From Selenomonadales bacterium (GTDB taxonomy: Bacteria; Bacillota; Negativicutes; Sporomusales; UBA7701), in assembly GCA_029975165.1 (NCBI GenBank), contig JARKPR010000072.1, positions 1 to 47,474 on the forward strand: a stretch of DNA of 47,474 nt. The letters are read 5' to 3'. The notes under the pieces were generated by a model. That model saw nothing but the letters and a program-made list of their open reading frames with translations. It made no database searches and was not told the DNA's origin. Positions 32,663 to 41,236 of this stretch are shown one piece after another. A program made the position numbers and the translations under genes. The stretch's first letter is position 1, and the number at the start of each line of letters is the position of its first letter.

Positions 32663-33754
32663 ATGGAAATAATCCGCGTGGAAGGCATAGCGAAGAGTTA
32701 CGGCCAGCACCAGGTACACAAAGAGCTCACGCTCTCCATCGAGCGGGGCGAGTGTTTTACCCTGCTGGGGCCGTCGGGCTGCGGCAAGACGGTGCTGCTG
32801 CGGCTTATCGCCGGTTTCGAGGTTCCCGACGCCGGGAGAATAGCCATCGATAATACGGTGGTTACGGACCCGGCGGCAGGCATAAATATCCCCCCCGACC
32901 AGCGGGGGCTGGGCGTCGTCTTTCAGGATTACGCGGTCTGGCCGCATATGACGGTGTTCGACAATGTGGGCTATCCGCTGAAAATCGCCAAACGGCCCAA
33001 GGGCGAGCTGCGGGACCGGGTCATGGAGACGCTGGCGATGGTGGGGATGAGCGGCCTGGAGCGCCGCCTGCCGTCGGAGCTTTCCGGCGGCCAGCAGCAG
33101 CGCGTGGCTCTGGCCCGCGCCCTTGTCGCCAATCCGTCCTTGCTGCTTTTGGACGAGCCGCTGACCAACCTCGACGCCAACCTGCGCGAAGAGATGCGCT
33201 TTGAGATAAAAGAGCTGCAACGCAAGCTGGGGGCAACCGTCCTCTATGTCACGCACGACCAGGAGATAGCCCTCGCCATCTCGGACCGCCTGGCCATCAT
33301 GGACGAGGCGGGCCGGATACGCCAGACAAGCAACCCGTGGGAGATCTTCGAGCGGCCGACCGATCCTTTCGTTTTCAACTTCATGGGCATCGCGAACTTC
33401 GTTCCCGTGCGGCGGGCCGGGGAATCCTTCCTGGTGGGCGGCGGCGAACAGCTCATCCCGTGGGAGCCGCCCCAGGGCGACGCTCCCAAATGGGTCGCGG
33501 GCTTCCGCCCCTCCGACGTACAGGTCGCCCCGGAGGGAACCGGCATTAGGGGCACGGTAAAGCGCGCCAGCTTCCTGGGGGCGATGATGCATTATCTCAT
33601 CGAAGTGGACGGCGCCCATCTGCGCACCAGCATCGAGACCCACGAGGCCGTGGCGAAAGGGCTGATGTTCAAAGAAGGGGAGACTTGCGTGATAAGTTTC
33701 CGGGACCTCCTGTGGTTCAACGCCGACAGCCTGGCGGAGGTGGTGAAACAATGA
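32663..33754 (+). CDS. ABC transporter ATPase 1 (FbpC/PotA-like)
   Basis: A 363-residue ATPase. Walker A is GPSGCGKTV, the Q-loop [11 protein letters not shown], the signature LSGGQQQR, Walker B LLLLDEPL and the switch VTHDQE. The C-terminal regulatory OB (TOBE) domain starts near residue 245. A GGGAAGG SD precedes the ATG. Its stop overlaps the permease start (ATGA). It couples ATP hydrolysis to import through the fused permease at 33751, together with or instead of the second ATPase at 35446. Confidence 0.93.
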   Translation: MEIIRVEGIAKSYGQHQVHKELTLSIERGECFTLLGPSGCGKTVLLRLIAGFEVPDAGRIAIDNTVVTDPAAGINIPPDQRGLGVVFQDYAVWPHMTVFDNVGYPLKIAKRPKGELRDRVMETLAMVGMSGLERRLPSELSGGQQQRVALARALVANPSLLLLDEPLTNLDANLREEMRFEIKELQRKLGATVLYVTHDQEIALAISDRLAIMDEAGRIRQTSNPWEIFERPTDPFVFNFMGIANFVPVRRAGESFLVGGGEQLIPWEPPQGDAPKWVAGFRPSDVQVAPEGTGIRGTVKRASFLGAMMHYLIEVDGAHLRTSIETHEAVAKGLMFKEGETCVISFRDLLWFNADSLAEVVKQ

Positions 33755-35442
33755 GCCCGATCACGCGGAAGAGCGGGTTCGGCGTGGCCCAGCTATTGCT
33801 CTTTTTCTCCATCTCCATCCTGGTCATCGTGGTGGCTGTTCCCGTGCTTCTGATCCTGTTCAATGCGTTCTGGGTGGACGGCGAATTCAACATCGGCGAT
33901 GTCGCCAAGATCATCATGGAGCCGGACACCTACCAGGCGCTGGTGAACTCGCTGATCATCGCCTGCGGGACCACGATCGGGAGCACCATCGTCGGCACCT
34001 TCTTCGCCTGGCTGGTGACCCGCACCGACCTCCCCTACAAGGGCTTCATGAAGGCCATGTTCCTGGTGCCGTTCATGCTCCCCTCGTTTATCGGCGCGCT
34101 TGCCTGGAAGATGCTGCTGTCCCCGAACGCCGGGTTCATCAACAAATTCTTTATAAACAGCCTGGGTTTCGCGGGCCCGATATTCAACATCTACAGCTAT
34201 CTCGGCATCGTTCTCGTCGAGGTAATGTATCTGTTCCCCTTCGTCTTCATCCAGGTGTGCGGCGCGCTCGAACGCATGGACCCGACGCTGGAGGAGTCGG
34301 CCCGCATATCGGGGGCGGGGCTTTTCACCATCACGAGGAAAATCACCATCCCCCTGGTGCTGCCCAGTATCCTTTCCGGCGCGCTGCTGATAATGCTCTA
34401 CTCGATGGCCCACTTCGGCACCGTCGCCGTGCTTGGCATCGAAAACGGCATCTTCAATATCCCTACGCTCATCTACCATAAAATCCATCAGAGCGGGGGA
34501 AGCTTCGACTCGATCCGGACGGGGACGGTGCTGGCCACCGTGCTGGTGGTGACGGCGGCCCTGATCATCTGGCTGCAGGGCAAGATACTGCGGAAGGGCC
34601 ATTATCAGATCATCGGCGGCAAAAGCTTCCGGCCGATGGAACTGAAACTGCGCGCCCTGCGCGTGCCGCTCCTGGCCCTCTGCCTCGCTTACATCGGCTT
34701 TACCATCGTCCTGCCTACGGCGGTCATCTTCCTCGTCGGGGGCCTGAAGACTTACGGCCTGGCCTTCACTTGGGAGAACCTCTCGCTCAACAACTATAAA
34801 TTCATCCTCTTCGACTACAAGGTGACCAGGGACGCGATCTGGAACAGCGTAACGCTGGGCCTGAGCGCGGCGGTCATCACCATGTTCGCCGGGGTCATGA
34901 TTTCCTACGTCATCGTCAAGATGAAGGTGCGGGGCAAAGGCATCCTGGAGTTCCTGGGGATGCTGCCCTTTTCGGTTCCCGGTTCGGTAATCGCCCTGGG
35001 GGTGATACTCGCCTGGAGCGGCAAGTACGGAATAAACCTCTACAACACGGTCTGGATAATCCTGGTGGCCTATATCGCGCGCTATATGGCCTTTTCCCTC
35101 AAAGCGAACTCGGCGGCCCTGGAGCAGGTGCACGATTCCCTGGTAGAGGCGGCCCGCTCGTGCGGCGCCACCATGTGGCAATCGCTCCGGGATATAGTGC
35201 TGCCCCTCGTACGCCCCGGGATGCTGGCGGCCTTCTTCCTGATCTTTCTCCCCTCGCTGCGGGAACTGACCGTTTCCATCATGCTTTACGCGCCGACCAC
35301 CCGCACCATCGGCGTGGCCATATACACGCTGAACGAGGACGGGGAAACGGTGGTTTCGGCGGCCTTGGCCGGCATCGCCCTGATAATCATCATCGTCGGC
35401 CAGTCGCTGATCAACCGTTTCACGAGAAAGGCAGGTACGTAG
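33751..35442 (+). CDS. Fused double-domain ABC permease (FbpB/PhnU-V-like)
   Basis: A 563-residue inner-membrane protein with about 12 spans made of two homologous permease halves. EAA-type coupling loops occur in each half: EESARISGAGLFTITRKITIPLV near residue 190 and VEAARSCGATMWQSLRDIVLPLV near 468. A single polypeptide therefore forms the whole channel. An upstream frame from 33685 is open, but ATG at 33751 overlaps the ATPase stop by four bases and gives a normal membrane-inserted N-terminus. Three bases separate it from the second ATPase gene. Confidence 0.92.
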   Translation: MSPITRKSGFGVAQLLLFFSISILVIVVAVPVLLILFNAFWVDGEFNIGDVAKIIMEPDTYQALVNSLIIACGTTIGSTIVGTFFAWLVTRTDLPYKGFMKAMFLVPFMLPSFIGALAWKMLLSPNAGFINKFFINSLGFAGPIFNIYSYLGIVLVEVMYLFPFVFIQVCGALERMDPTLEESARISGAGLFTITRKITIPLVLPSILSGALLIMLYSMAHFGTVAVLGIENGIFNIPTLIYHKIHQSGGSFDSIRTGTVLATVLVVTAALIIWLQGKILRKGHYQIIGGKSFRPMELKLRALRVPLLALCLAYIGFTIVLPTAVIFLVGGLKTYGLAFTWENLSLNNYKFILFDYKVTRDAIWNSVTLGLSAAVITMFAGVMISYVIVKMKVRGKGILEFLGMLPFSVPGSVIALGVILAWSGKYGINLYNTVWIILVAYIARYMAFSLKANSAALEQVHDSLVEAARSCGATMWQSLRDIVLPLVRPGMLAAFFLIFLPSLRELTVSIMLYAPTTRTIGVAIYTLNEDGETVVSAALAGIALIIIIVGQSLINRFTRKAGT

Positions 35443-35445
35443 AAC

Positions 35446-36516
35446 ATGTCCCATGTGCGTCTGGTGAATGTCACGAAAAAATTCGGCGATGTTACCGCCG
35501 TCAATGCGCTGAACCTGGAAATCGGCAAGGGGGAGTGCTTCTCGATGCTGGGGCCGTCCGGCTGCGGCAAGACGACGACGCTCCGGATGGTCGCCGGTTT
35601 CGAGGACCTGAGCGAAGGGGAGATCTACGTCGGCGAGCGGCTTATCTCCTCCCCCAAGCGCAACTATTACCTGCCGCCGGAAGACCGTAACTTCGGCATG
35701 GTTTTCCAGGCGTTCGCGGTCTGGCCGCATCTGTCGGTGTACGAGAATGTCGCCTGGCCGCTGCGCATCCGCAAACTGCCGGCCGCCGAGATCGAGAAAC
35801 GCGCCAAGGACGCCCTGCGGTCCACGAATCTGCTGAAGGTCGCCGACGACAGCCCGGCAAACCTCTCGGGAGGCGGCAAGCAGCGGGTGGCGCTGGCGCG
35901 GGCGCTGGCCATCAACCCCGACGTCATGCTCCTCGATGAGCCGCTCTCGAGCCTCGACCCGCATCTGCGCGAGGAGATGCGGTTCGAAATCAAGGACTTG
36001 CAGCGAAAATACGGCTTCTGCATCATCTATGTGACGCACGACCAGGCCGAGGCCATGGCCCTTTCCGACCGCATCCTGGTGATGAAGCTGGGCGTCGTGC
36101 AGCAGATAGACACGCCTTTCGACGTCTACAACAAGCCGGCCAACAAGTTCGTCTTCAGTTTTATCGGCCTCTCCAACTTTCTGAACGTCGCCTGGCAGGA
36201 CGGCCGGACGTTCGCGCACGGCGGGGCGGCGGCGCTGCCGGCGAGCCTGACCCCGCCGGAGGACATGCGCGGCCGGGACGCGCTCGCTTTAGCGAGCCGG
36301 CCGTCGGAGATAGCTTTCGTGAGCGAAGACGACGAGGGCGGCTTGCGCGGCGTCGTCAGCCGCAAGGCGTTTCTGGGCGAGATCATCGACTATCAGGTGA
36401 AAATCGGCGAACAGGAGGTGCGCGTCCAGAAGGGACGCCGCGACCCCGGCCCGGAACTGGGCGAGGCCTGCCGCCTGCGTTTCCTGCGCCCCTTCTGGTA
36501 TGCCGGGAAAGAGTAG
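35446..36516 (+). CDS. ABC transporter ATPase 2 (FbpC/PotA-like)
   Basis: A 356-residue ATPase of the same subfamily as the gene at 32663. It has Walker [13 protein letters not shown], the Q-loop VFQAFAVWPHL, Walker B VMLLDEPL and the switch VTHDQAE. The signature reads LSGGGKQR instead of [10 protein letters not shown]-terminal TOBE domain is present. It starts three bases after the permease stop. With two ATPases for one asymmetric permease, a heterodimeric engine is possible (inference). No T-tract terminator follows, only the hairpin at 36530-36557. Confidence 0.92.
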   Translation: MSHVRLVNVTKKFGDVTAVNALNLEIGKGECFSMLGPSGCGKTTTLRMVAGFEDLSEGEIYVGERLISSPKRNYYLPPEDRNFGMVFQAFAVWPHLSVYENVAWPLRIRKLPAAEIEKRAKDALRSTNLLKVADDSPANLSGGGKQRVALARALAINPDVMLLDEPLSSLDPHLREEMRFEIKDLQRKYGFCIIYVTHDQAEAMALSDRILVMKLGVVQQIDTPFDVYNKPANKFVFSFIGLSNFLNVAWQDGRTFAHGGAAALPASLTPPEDMRGRDALALASRPSEIAFVSEDDEGGLRGVVSRKAFLGEIIDYQVKIGEQEVRVQKGRRDPGPELGEACRLRFLRPFWYAGKE

Positions 36517-36529
36517 GGCGGACCCGGCA

Positions 36530-36557
36530 CCGGCCGCGCCAAGGATGGCGCGGCCGG
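36530..36557 (+). repeat. GC-rich hairpin after the importer operon
   Basis: CCGGCCGCGCC pairs exactly with GGCGCGGCCGG across AAGGAT. There is no T-tract, so it is a 3'-end stabiliser or a weak terminator. Confidence 0.5.
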
Positions 36558-36616
36558 GACGCGGGAAGGCCCGGTCGCGGCCGGAGAAGTTCGCGAAAGA
36601 ATTTCGCTAGTAATTA

Positions 36617-36646
36617 TTGACACCGGCGGCAGGATGTGTTTATAAT
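36617..36646 (+). promoter_or_regulatory. Strong promoter of feoAB
   Basis: Consensus TTGACA at 36617-36622 and TATAAT at 36641-36646 with an 18-base spacer. The expected transcription start is near 36653. Confidence 0.85.
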
Positions 36647-36652
36647 ATCAAT

Positions 36653-36671
36653 GATAATGATACTCAATATC
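36653..36671. promoter_or_regulatory. Fur box at the feoAB transcription start
   Basis: GATAATGATACTCAATATC matches the classical 19-bp Fur consensus at 17 positions and overlaps the predicted start site. A second, weaker Fur-like 7-1-7 site, TGAGAATCATTCCCA, lies at 36750-36764. Iron-dependent repression of feoAB is expected. Confidence 0.82.
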
Positions 36672-36740
36672 GCCGTTGAGTGTCTTTCGTGACTAAAAAA
36701 GAAAGACGGCGAGTATCCTTGCGAAAGGATTTTTATTTTA
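36659..36740 (+). promoter_or_regulatory. Structured feoAB leader with competing stem and terminator
   Basis: GATACTC (36659-36665) can pair with GAGTATC (36711-36717), enclosing inner stems GTCTTTC/GAAAGAC (36682-36688, 36701-36707). The 3' strand of the outer stem overlaps ATCCTT (36715-36720), which alternatively pairs with AAGGAT (36725-36730) to form a terminator followed by TTTTATTTT. The two pairings exclude each other. Confidence 0.5.
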
Positions 36741-36798
36741 ACGTTTAAATGAGAATCATTCCCAAAATCTGATTATATACCATGAGGAGGCCAATATT

Positions 36799-37026
36799 AT
36801 GAGAACGCTCGACCAGTTGAACCCCGGCGAAGCAGGCGTGGTAACGAAAGTGACGGGGAGCGGGGCGATTAAGCGCCGGATCGTGGATATGGGGCTTGTC
36901 GCCGGAACGGCGATCAAGGTGCAGAAGTTCGCGCCGCTGGGCGATCCGATGGAGGTCAAGGTGAAAAACTTCAATCTCTCCCTGCGGAAAACGGAGGCCG
37001 CCTTGATCGAGATCCAGACGCCGTGA
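36799..37026 (+). CDS. feoA: Ferrous iron transport protein A
   Basis: A 75-residue SH3-like FeoA that assists FeoB in ferrous iron uptake. GEAGVVTKVTGSGAIKRRIVDMGLVAGTAIKV is the family core (about 11-42). SD GAGGAGG precedes the ATG. It is the first gene after the Fur-controlled promoter and structured leader. feoB begins 46 bases downstream. Confidence 0.93.
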   Translation: MRTLDQLNPGEAGVVTKVTGSGAIKRRIVDMGLVAGTAIKVQKFAPLGDPMEVKVKNFNLSLRKTEAALIEIQTP

Positions 37027-37072
37027 CGGCGGGCAAGCGGCGGGCAAGGTTATACTCTAAGGAGGCTTTATA

Positions 37073-39403
37073 ATGGCAACGGATACTTTGACGGTGGCCC
37101 TGGCGGGTAACCCGAATTCCGGCAAGACGACGATTTTCAATAATATCACCGGCGCCCGCCAGCACGTGGGCAATTACCCCGGCGTGACGGTGGAGAGGCG
37201 GGAAGGTTTCCGCCGTTTCCACGGCAAGGATTTGCTGCTGGTCGACCTGCCGGGGACCTACAGCCTGACGGCCCATTCGCTGGATGAGCTGGTGGCGCGC
37301 AACGTGATCATCAACGATAGACCGGAAATCATTATAAATATTCTCGACGCTTCCAACCTGGAGCGCAATCTTTATCTGGCGGTGCAGCTCCTGGAACTCG
37401 AGCGGCCGATGGTGCTGGCCCTGAACATGACGGACGTGGCCGAGAAGATGGGCTCGAGGGTGGACGATGCGCTGCTGAGCCGCAAGCTCGGCATCGCGGT
37501 GGTCCATACGGTGGGCAACCGCAACCAGGGCACGGACGATCTCCTCCAGACGGTGGTCGACGCCGCGGCGCAAAACAAGCGGCAGCCGTTCGTGCTGGAT
37601 TACGGCCCGGAGCTCGAAGCGAAGATCAAGGAGATGGCCGACGCTCTCGCCGCGCTGACCGCGGTGAAGTATCCCCTGCGCTGGCTGGCGGTCAAACTGC
37701 TGGAAAACGACCAGGAGGTGCATAAGACGATCGGCCGTGTTCCGGACGGGGAAAAAATACTGGCCATGGTCGATAAAGCGCGGCTGGAGCTGAAGGCGAC
37801 GTTTGCCGACGATCCCGAGCTTGTCATCGCCGAGCGCCGCTATCAGTTCGTCGGCGAAATCTACCGGGAAGTGGCCGTTTCCCGCCAGGATCTGTCCCGG
37901 ACGGTATCGGACAGAATCGACGATGTCCTGACCCACCGCGTTTTCGGTTTGCCGATCTTTTTCGGCGTCATGTGGCTGCTGTTCAATATCGTTTTCACGG
38001 TCGGCGCCTATCCGCAGGGCTGGATCGAGGACGGGACGAAATGGCTGGGCGGGATGGCGGGCCAGTACATGGCCGACGGCGATCTGAAATCGCTGGTGGT
38101 GGACGGCATCATCGGCGGCGTCGGCGGCGTTGTCGTCTTTCTCCCCAATATTATCCTCCTCTTTTTGGGTATCGCCCTGCTGGAGGACACCGGCTACATG
38201 GCCCGGGCGGCCTTCGTCATGGACAGGGTGATGCGGGCGGTCGGCCTGCACGGCAAGTCGTTCATCCCGCTGCTGGTGGGCTTCGGCTGCAGCGTACCCG
38301 CCATAATGGGCACCCGTACCCTGGAAAACCCCCGCGACCGGATGGTCACCATCCTGGTCGCCCCCCTGATGAGCTGTAGCGCCCGGCTGCCGGTGTATAC
38401 CCTGCTGACGGCCGCCTTTTTCACCGAAGGGATCGCCGGCACCGTCCTGTTTTCGGTTTATTTCGCCGGCATCGCCCTGGCCGTCGTGATGGCGTTCGTT
38501 TTCCGCAAGCTGCTGTTTCCCGGCGCGGCCGAGGCTTTCGTCATGGAGATGCCGCCTTATCATCTGCCGACGCTGCGCAGCATCCTCACCCATATGTGGG
38601 AACGGAGCGTGCTGTATCTGAAAAAGGCCGGGACGTTGATCCTGGCCGCCTCGATCCTGGTGTGGTTCGCCACCAATTACCCCGCCGACATCGAGTACAG
38701 CAAGGATTACGACCAGGCGAAAGCGCAGGTCGAGGAACAGTTCTCCGCCCAGGCCGCCGCGGAAGTGCTCGGGCCGCTGAAAATCGAGAAACCGGAAGAC
38801 AACGCGGCCTTTACGGCGCTGGTCGGCGGAATCGCGGCCGCCCACGCCGACCAGGCCGCCGCCGAAGACGCAGTCGCCGCCAAGCTGGCCGAGCTCGAGC
38901 AGGCCCGGCCGGAGATTTACCCCCATGCCGTGCGGTACTACGAGCTGGAGCAGGAGAAAAAAGCGGCCGCCGACAAGCTCGACAAGGAGCAGGCCGGCGA
39001 GAAACTGGCCAACAGCTACGCCGGGCGCCTCGGGCAAACGATCGAACCGGTCATCCGGCCGCTGGGCTTCGATTGGAAAATCGGCGTCGGCCTGGTGTCG
39101 GCGATGGCCGCCAAGGAGGTGCTGGTCAGCACCCTCGGCACCATCTACAGCGTGGGCGAGGTAGAGGACGACGCGACGTCGCTGCAGGAGGCCCTGGCCG
39201 CCGACGCGGCCTTCAGCCCGCTGGTCGCCTATACGCTGATGATTTTCACGCTGGTCTATTCGCCCTGCCTGGCGGCGCTGGCCGTCCTGCGCCGGGAAAC
39301 CAACTCGTGGAAATGGACGGCCTTCAGTTTCACTTATTCCACCGTCCTGGCCTGGGTAATCGCCTTCGGCATTTACCAGGTCGGCACGATGCTGGGGTAT
39401 TAG
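37073..39403 (+). CDS. feoB: Ferrous iron transporter B
   Basis: A 776-residue membrane protein. The N-terminal G domain has G1 GNPNSGKTT (12-20), the switch GNYPGVTVE, G3 DLPGTYSL and G4 NMTD. A helical spacer and two gate domains follow, with about eight spans, including VGFGCSVPAIMGTRTL and the second gate SAMAAKEVLVSTLGT. A charged, Ala/Glu-rich, probably coiled-coil insert of about 100 residues (roughly 541-645) lies between gate spans. It drives ferrous iron uptake and is Fur-controlled through the promoter at 36617. Confidence 0.95.
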   Translation: MATDTLTVALAGNPNSGKTTIFNNITGARQHVGNYPGVTVERREGFRRFHGKDLLLVDLPGTYSLTAHSLDELVARNVIINDRPEIIINILDASNLERNLYLAVQLLELERPMVLALNMTDVAEKMGSRVDDALLSRKLGIAVVHTVGNRNQGTDDLLQTVVDAAAQNKRQPFVLDYGPELEAKIKEMADALAALTAVKYPLRWLAVKLLENDQEVHKTIGRVPDGEKILAMVDKARLELKATFADDPELVIAERRYQFVGEIYREVAVSRQDLSRTVSDRIDDVLTHRVFGLPIFFGVMWLLFNIVFTVGAYPQGWIEDGTKWLGGMAGQYMADGDLKSLVVDGIIGGVGGVVVFLPNIILLFLGIALLEDTGYMARAAFVMDRVMRAVGLHGKSFIPLLVGFGCSVPAIMGTRTLENPRDRMVTILVAPLMSCSARLPVYTLLTAAFFTEGIAGTVLFSVYFAGIALAVVMAFVFRKLLFPGAAEAFVMEMPPYHLPTLRSILTHMWERSVLYLKKAGTLILAASILVWFATNYPADIEYSKDYDQAKAQVEEQFSAQAAAEVLGPLKIEKPEDNAAFTALVGGIAAAHADQAAAEDAVAAKLAELEQARPEIYPHAVRYYELEQEKKAAADKLDKEQAGEKLANSYAGRLGQTIEPVIRPLGFDWKIGVGLVSAMAAKEVLVSTLGTIYSVGEVEDDATSLQEALAADAAFSPLVAYTLMIFTLVYSPCLAALAVLRRETNSWKWTAFSFTYSTVLAWVIAFGIYQVGTMLGY

Positions 39404-39448
39404 CGGCCCGCGGGTCCTTCAGGCGGCCGCGCAAGAGAGGGGAGGCAT

Positions 39449-40507
39449 ATGGTAACCAAGCTGCGGCTGACCCTGTTGGCCTTGGCGCTTATCCCTCAGG
39501 CCGTTATTTACGGCATGGCTTCCGGCTCCCCGTTGGCCGCCGACCGGTTATTCGGCCAGATTCAGGCGGCTTCCCTGGCGAGCGCGCTGCTCACGGCCCT
39601 CGCGTCCCCCGGCCTGGTGCTGGAATGGCTCGTCGGCAAGCCGCTCCGCGAGTTGTCGGACTTTTGCGCCCGGCTCAAGCGGGGGAATTACCGGGAACGG
39701 CTGCCTTTGCCCAATGAGGCCCGCGACGGGGACGGCGAGGACGGTATGACCATCCTTATGCGCGACATGAACTGGATGGCCCGCCAGATCGAGATCAGGG
39801 AAAGAGATCTGCGCCAGGCGGTCGATGCCGTGGCGGCATCCCACCGGCTGGTCGACGAGAAAAACGACTATCTTACGCGGATGAACCGGGAATTGGCGGC
39901 AACCCGTGACAGCCTGCAGGAAAGAACCCGCGAGCTGGAGCAGTTGTGCCGCCAGATGCAGGTGATGGCGATGACCGATTCGCTCACCGCCATCGCCAAC
40001 CGGCGCTGCTTTTTCGAGGCCCTCCAGCAGCAGTCCGCCATCCTCGCCTGCAACGGCCCCTGCCTGCCCCTGTCGCTGCTCGTGTTCGATATCGACCGGT
40101 TTAAAACCGTCAACGACATTTACGGGCACGAGGCCGGCGACAAAGTTATCCGGGATATCGCCGCGATTATCCGGGACAATACCAGGGAGGGCGACCTGGC
40201 GGCCAGGATCGGCGGGGAGGAGTATGCGCTCCTTCTGCCGGGGGCCTCCGCCCGGCAGGCCGAGGAGGTAGCGTGCCGCATCCGGGAGGCGGTAGCGGCC
40301 TGCGCGTTTGTCCTGGCCGATGAGCGGCAAGTATCGGTAACGGTTTCTATCGGCGTTTGCACCCTTGCGCAGTTTGCCTGCCTGGAGCGGGGCAACCTAT
40401 ACAGCTTTGCCGATCGAGCGCTTTATCATGCCAAGCGCAGCGGGCGAAACAGCATCTCCGTTTATGATTCCGACGCCTGCTCGGTAAGAAGGGTCGACTG
40501 CGCATAG
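39449..40507 (+). CDS. Membrane-anchored diguanylate cyclase
   Basis: A 352-residue protein with hydrophobic segments at about 5-22 and 42-60, a HAMP-like linker and a coiled coil (110-170). The C-terminal GGDEF domain starts at MTDSLTAIANRRCF. The active loop is GGEEY (255-259), and the product-inhibition motif R246-E-G-D249 lies five residues before it. It should therefore be an active, feedback-controlled c-di-GMP synthase. An AGGGGAGG SD precedes the ATG. It lies 45 bases after feoB and 21 bases before an HD-GYP gene. Confidence 0.93.
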   Translation: MVTKLRLTLLALALIPQAVIYGMASGSPLAADRLFGQIQAASLASALLTALASPGLVLEWLVGKPLRELSDFCARLKRGNYRERLPLPNEARDGDGEDGMTILMRDMNWMARQIEIRERDLRQAVDAVAASHRLVDEKNDYLTRMNRELAATRDSLQERTRELEQLCRQMQVMAMTDSLTAIANRRCFFEALQQQSAILACNGPCLPLSLLVFDIDRFKTVNDIYGHEAGDKVIRDIAAIIRDNTREGDLAARIGGEEYALLLPGASARQAEEVACRIREAVAACAFVLADERQVSVTVSIGVCTLAQFACLERGNLYSFADRALYHAKRSGRNSISVYDSDACSVRRVDCA

Positions 40508-40528
40508 GCTTGGGAAAGGGTGTTGATT

Positions 40529-41173
40529 TTGCAGCTTTTGTCTCAATGGGAAGATTTGCACGAGCTTGTCGAAGCGCTGGCTACCGCGTTGGACGCGAAA
40601 AACCCCTTTATGTGCGGCCATTCCGAGCGGGTGGCCGAGATGGCCCTGCTACTGGCCCAAGAAATGGGGCTGTGCCCGGCGATGCAGGCGGTAATCCATA
40701 TCGGCGCCCATCTGCACGATATAGGCAAGATCGGCGTTCCCGACTTTGTTCTCAATAAACCCGGCAAGCTGACGGCAACGGAATTGATCATGATCCGCCA
40801 GCACCCGGAAATCGGCAGTAATATTTTAAGCAAAATCAAGGTTCTGCGCCCGGTCCTCGATATTGTGCGCCACCATCACGAGCGCTACGACGGCCAGGGT
40901 TACCCCGACGGTCTGAGTGGCGGGGAGTTTTCCCTGGGGGCCAGAATCGTGGCTGCCGCCGACGCTTTCGACGCGATGACGAGCGAGCGGCCATACCGCC
41001 CGGCGTTGTCCGTCCGCGCGGCGATGCGCGAAATGCAGCGCTGCCGGGGCGGCCAGTTCGATCCGGCCGTCGTCGACGCCCTGATCGCGCTCGACGATAA
41101 GGACAGGATATGCATCCCCGGCGGCCGGGGTAATGCCCGCCGGCCGGCGGATACTGTCAGTTGCTATCAGTAA
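40529..41173 (+). CDS. HD-GYP domain phosphodiesterase
   Basis: A 214-residue single-domain HD-GYP protein expected to hydrolyse c-di-GMP. H31 in CGHSERVAEMA, H63-D64 in HLHDIGKIGVPD and the HHHERYDGQGYPDGLSG stretch are intact. GTG at 40520 overlaps the SD; TTG at 40529, eight bases after AAAGGG, gives MQLLSQWEDL and is preferred. Adjacent to the diguanylate cyclase, it makes an opposing make/break pair. No sensor domain of its own is present. Confidence 0.9.
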   Translation: MQLLSQWEDLHELVEALATALDAKNPFMCGHSERVAEMALLLAQEMGLCPAMQAVIHIGAHLHDIGKIGVPDFVLNKPGKLTATELIMIRQHPEIGSNILSKIKVLRPVLDIVRHHHERYDGQGYPDGLSGGEFSLGARIVAAADAFDAMTSERPYRPALSVRAAMREMQRCRGGQFDPAVVDALIALDDKDRICIPGGRGNARRPADTVSCYQ

Positions 41174-41195
41174 AATTGCCTGCGCCAGACTGCAA

Positions 41196-41224
41196 CAAAG
41201 CTTCCGTAATTTACGGAAGCTTTG
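41196..41224. terminator. Bidirectional intrinsic terminator
   Basis: A 14-bp inverted repeat, CAAAGCTTCCGTAA against TTACGGAAGCTTTG, with a minimal loop, between the convergent HD-GYP and SDR genes. Confidence 0.7.
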
Positions 41225-41236
41225 TCGTTCTTGCTT

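Noticed and set aside
31508-36219. Very long minus-strand open frames (747 and 808 codons) across the importer operon
   Set aside because: They are antisense to strongly conserved ABC transporter genes, rich in His, Arg, Gln and Asp with no recognisable domain. High third-position GC on the real strand removes stop codons from the opposite one.
36653-36740. feoAB leader as a known NiCo, Mn or c-di-GMP riboswitch
   Set aside because: The conserved sequence blocks of those classes could not be found by eye. Only the stem and terminator arrangement is riboswitch-like.
36971-39037. 688-codon minus-strand open frame opposite feoB, and a 373-codon shifted plus frame at 38596-39717
   Set aside because: Both overlap feoB, whose reading frame is certain. 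No SD and no domain signature was seen in either.
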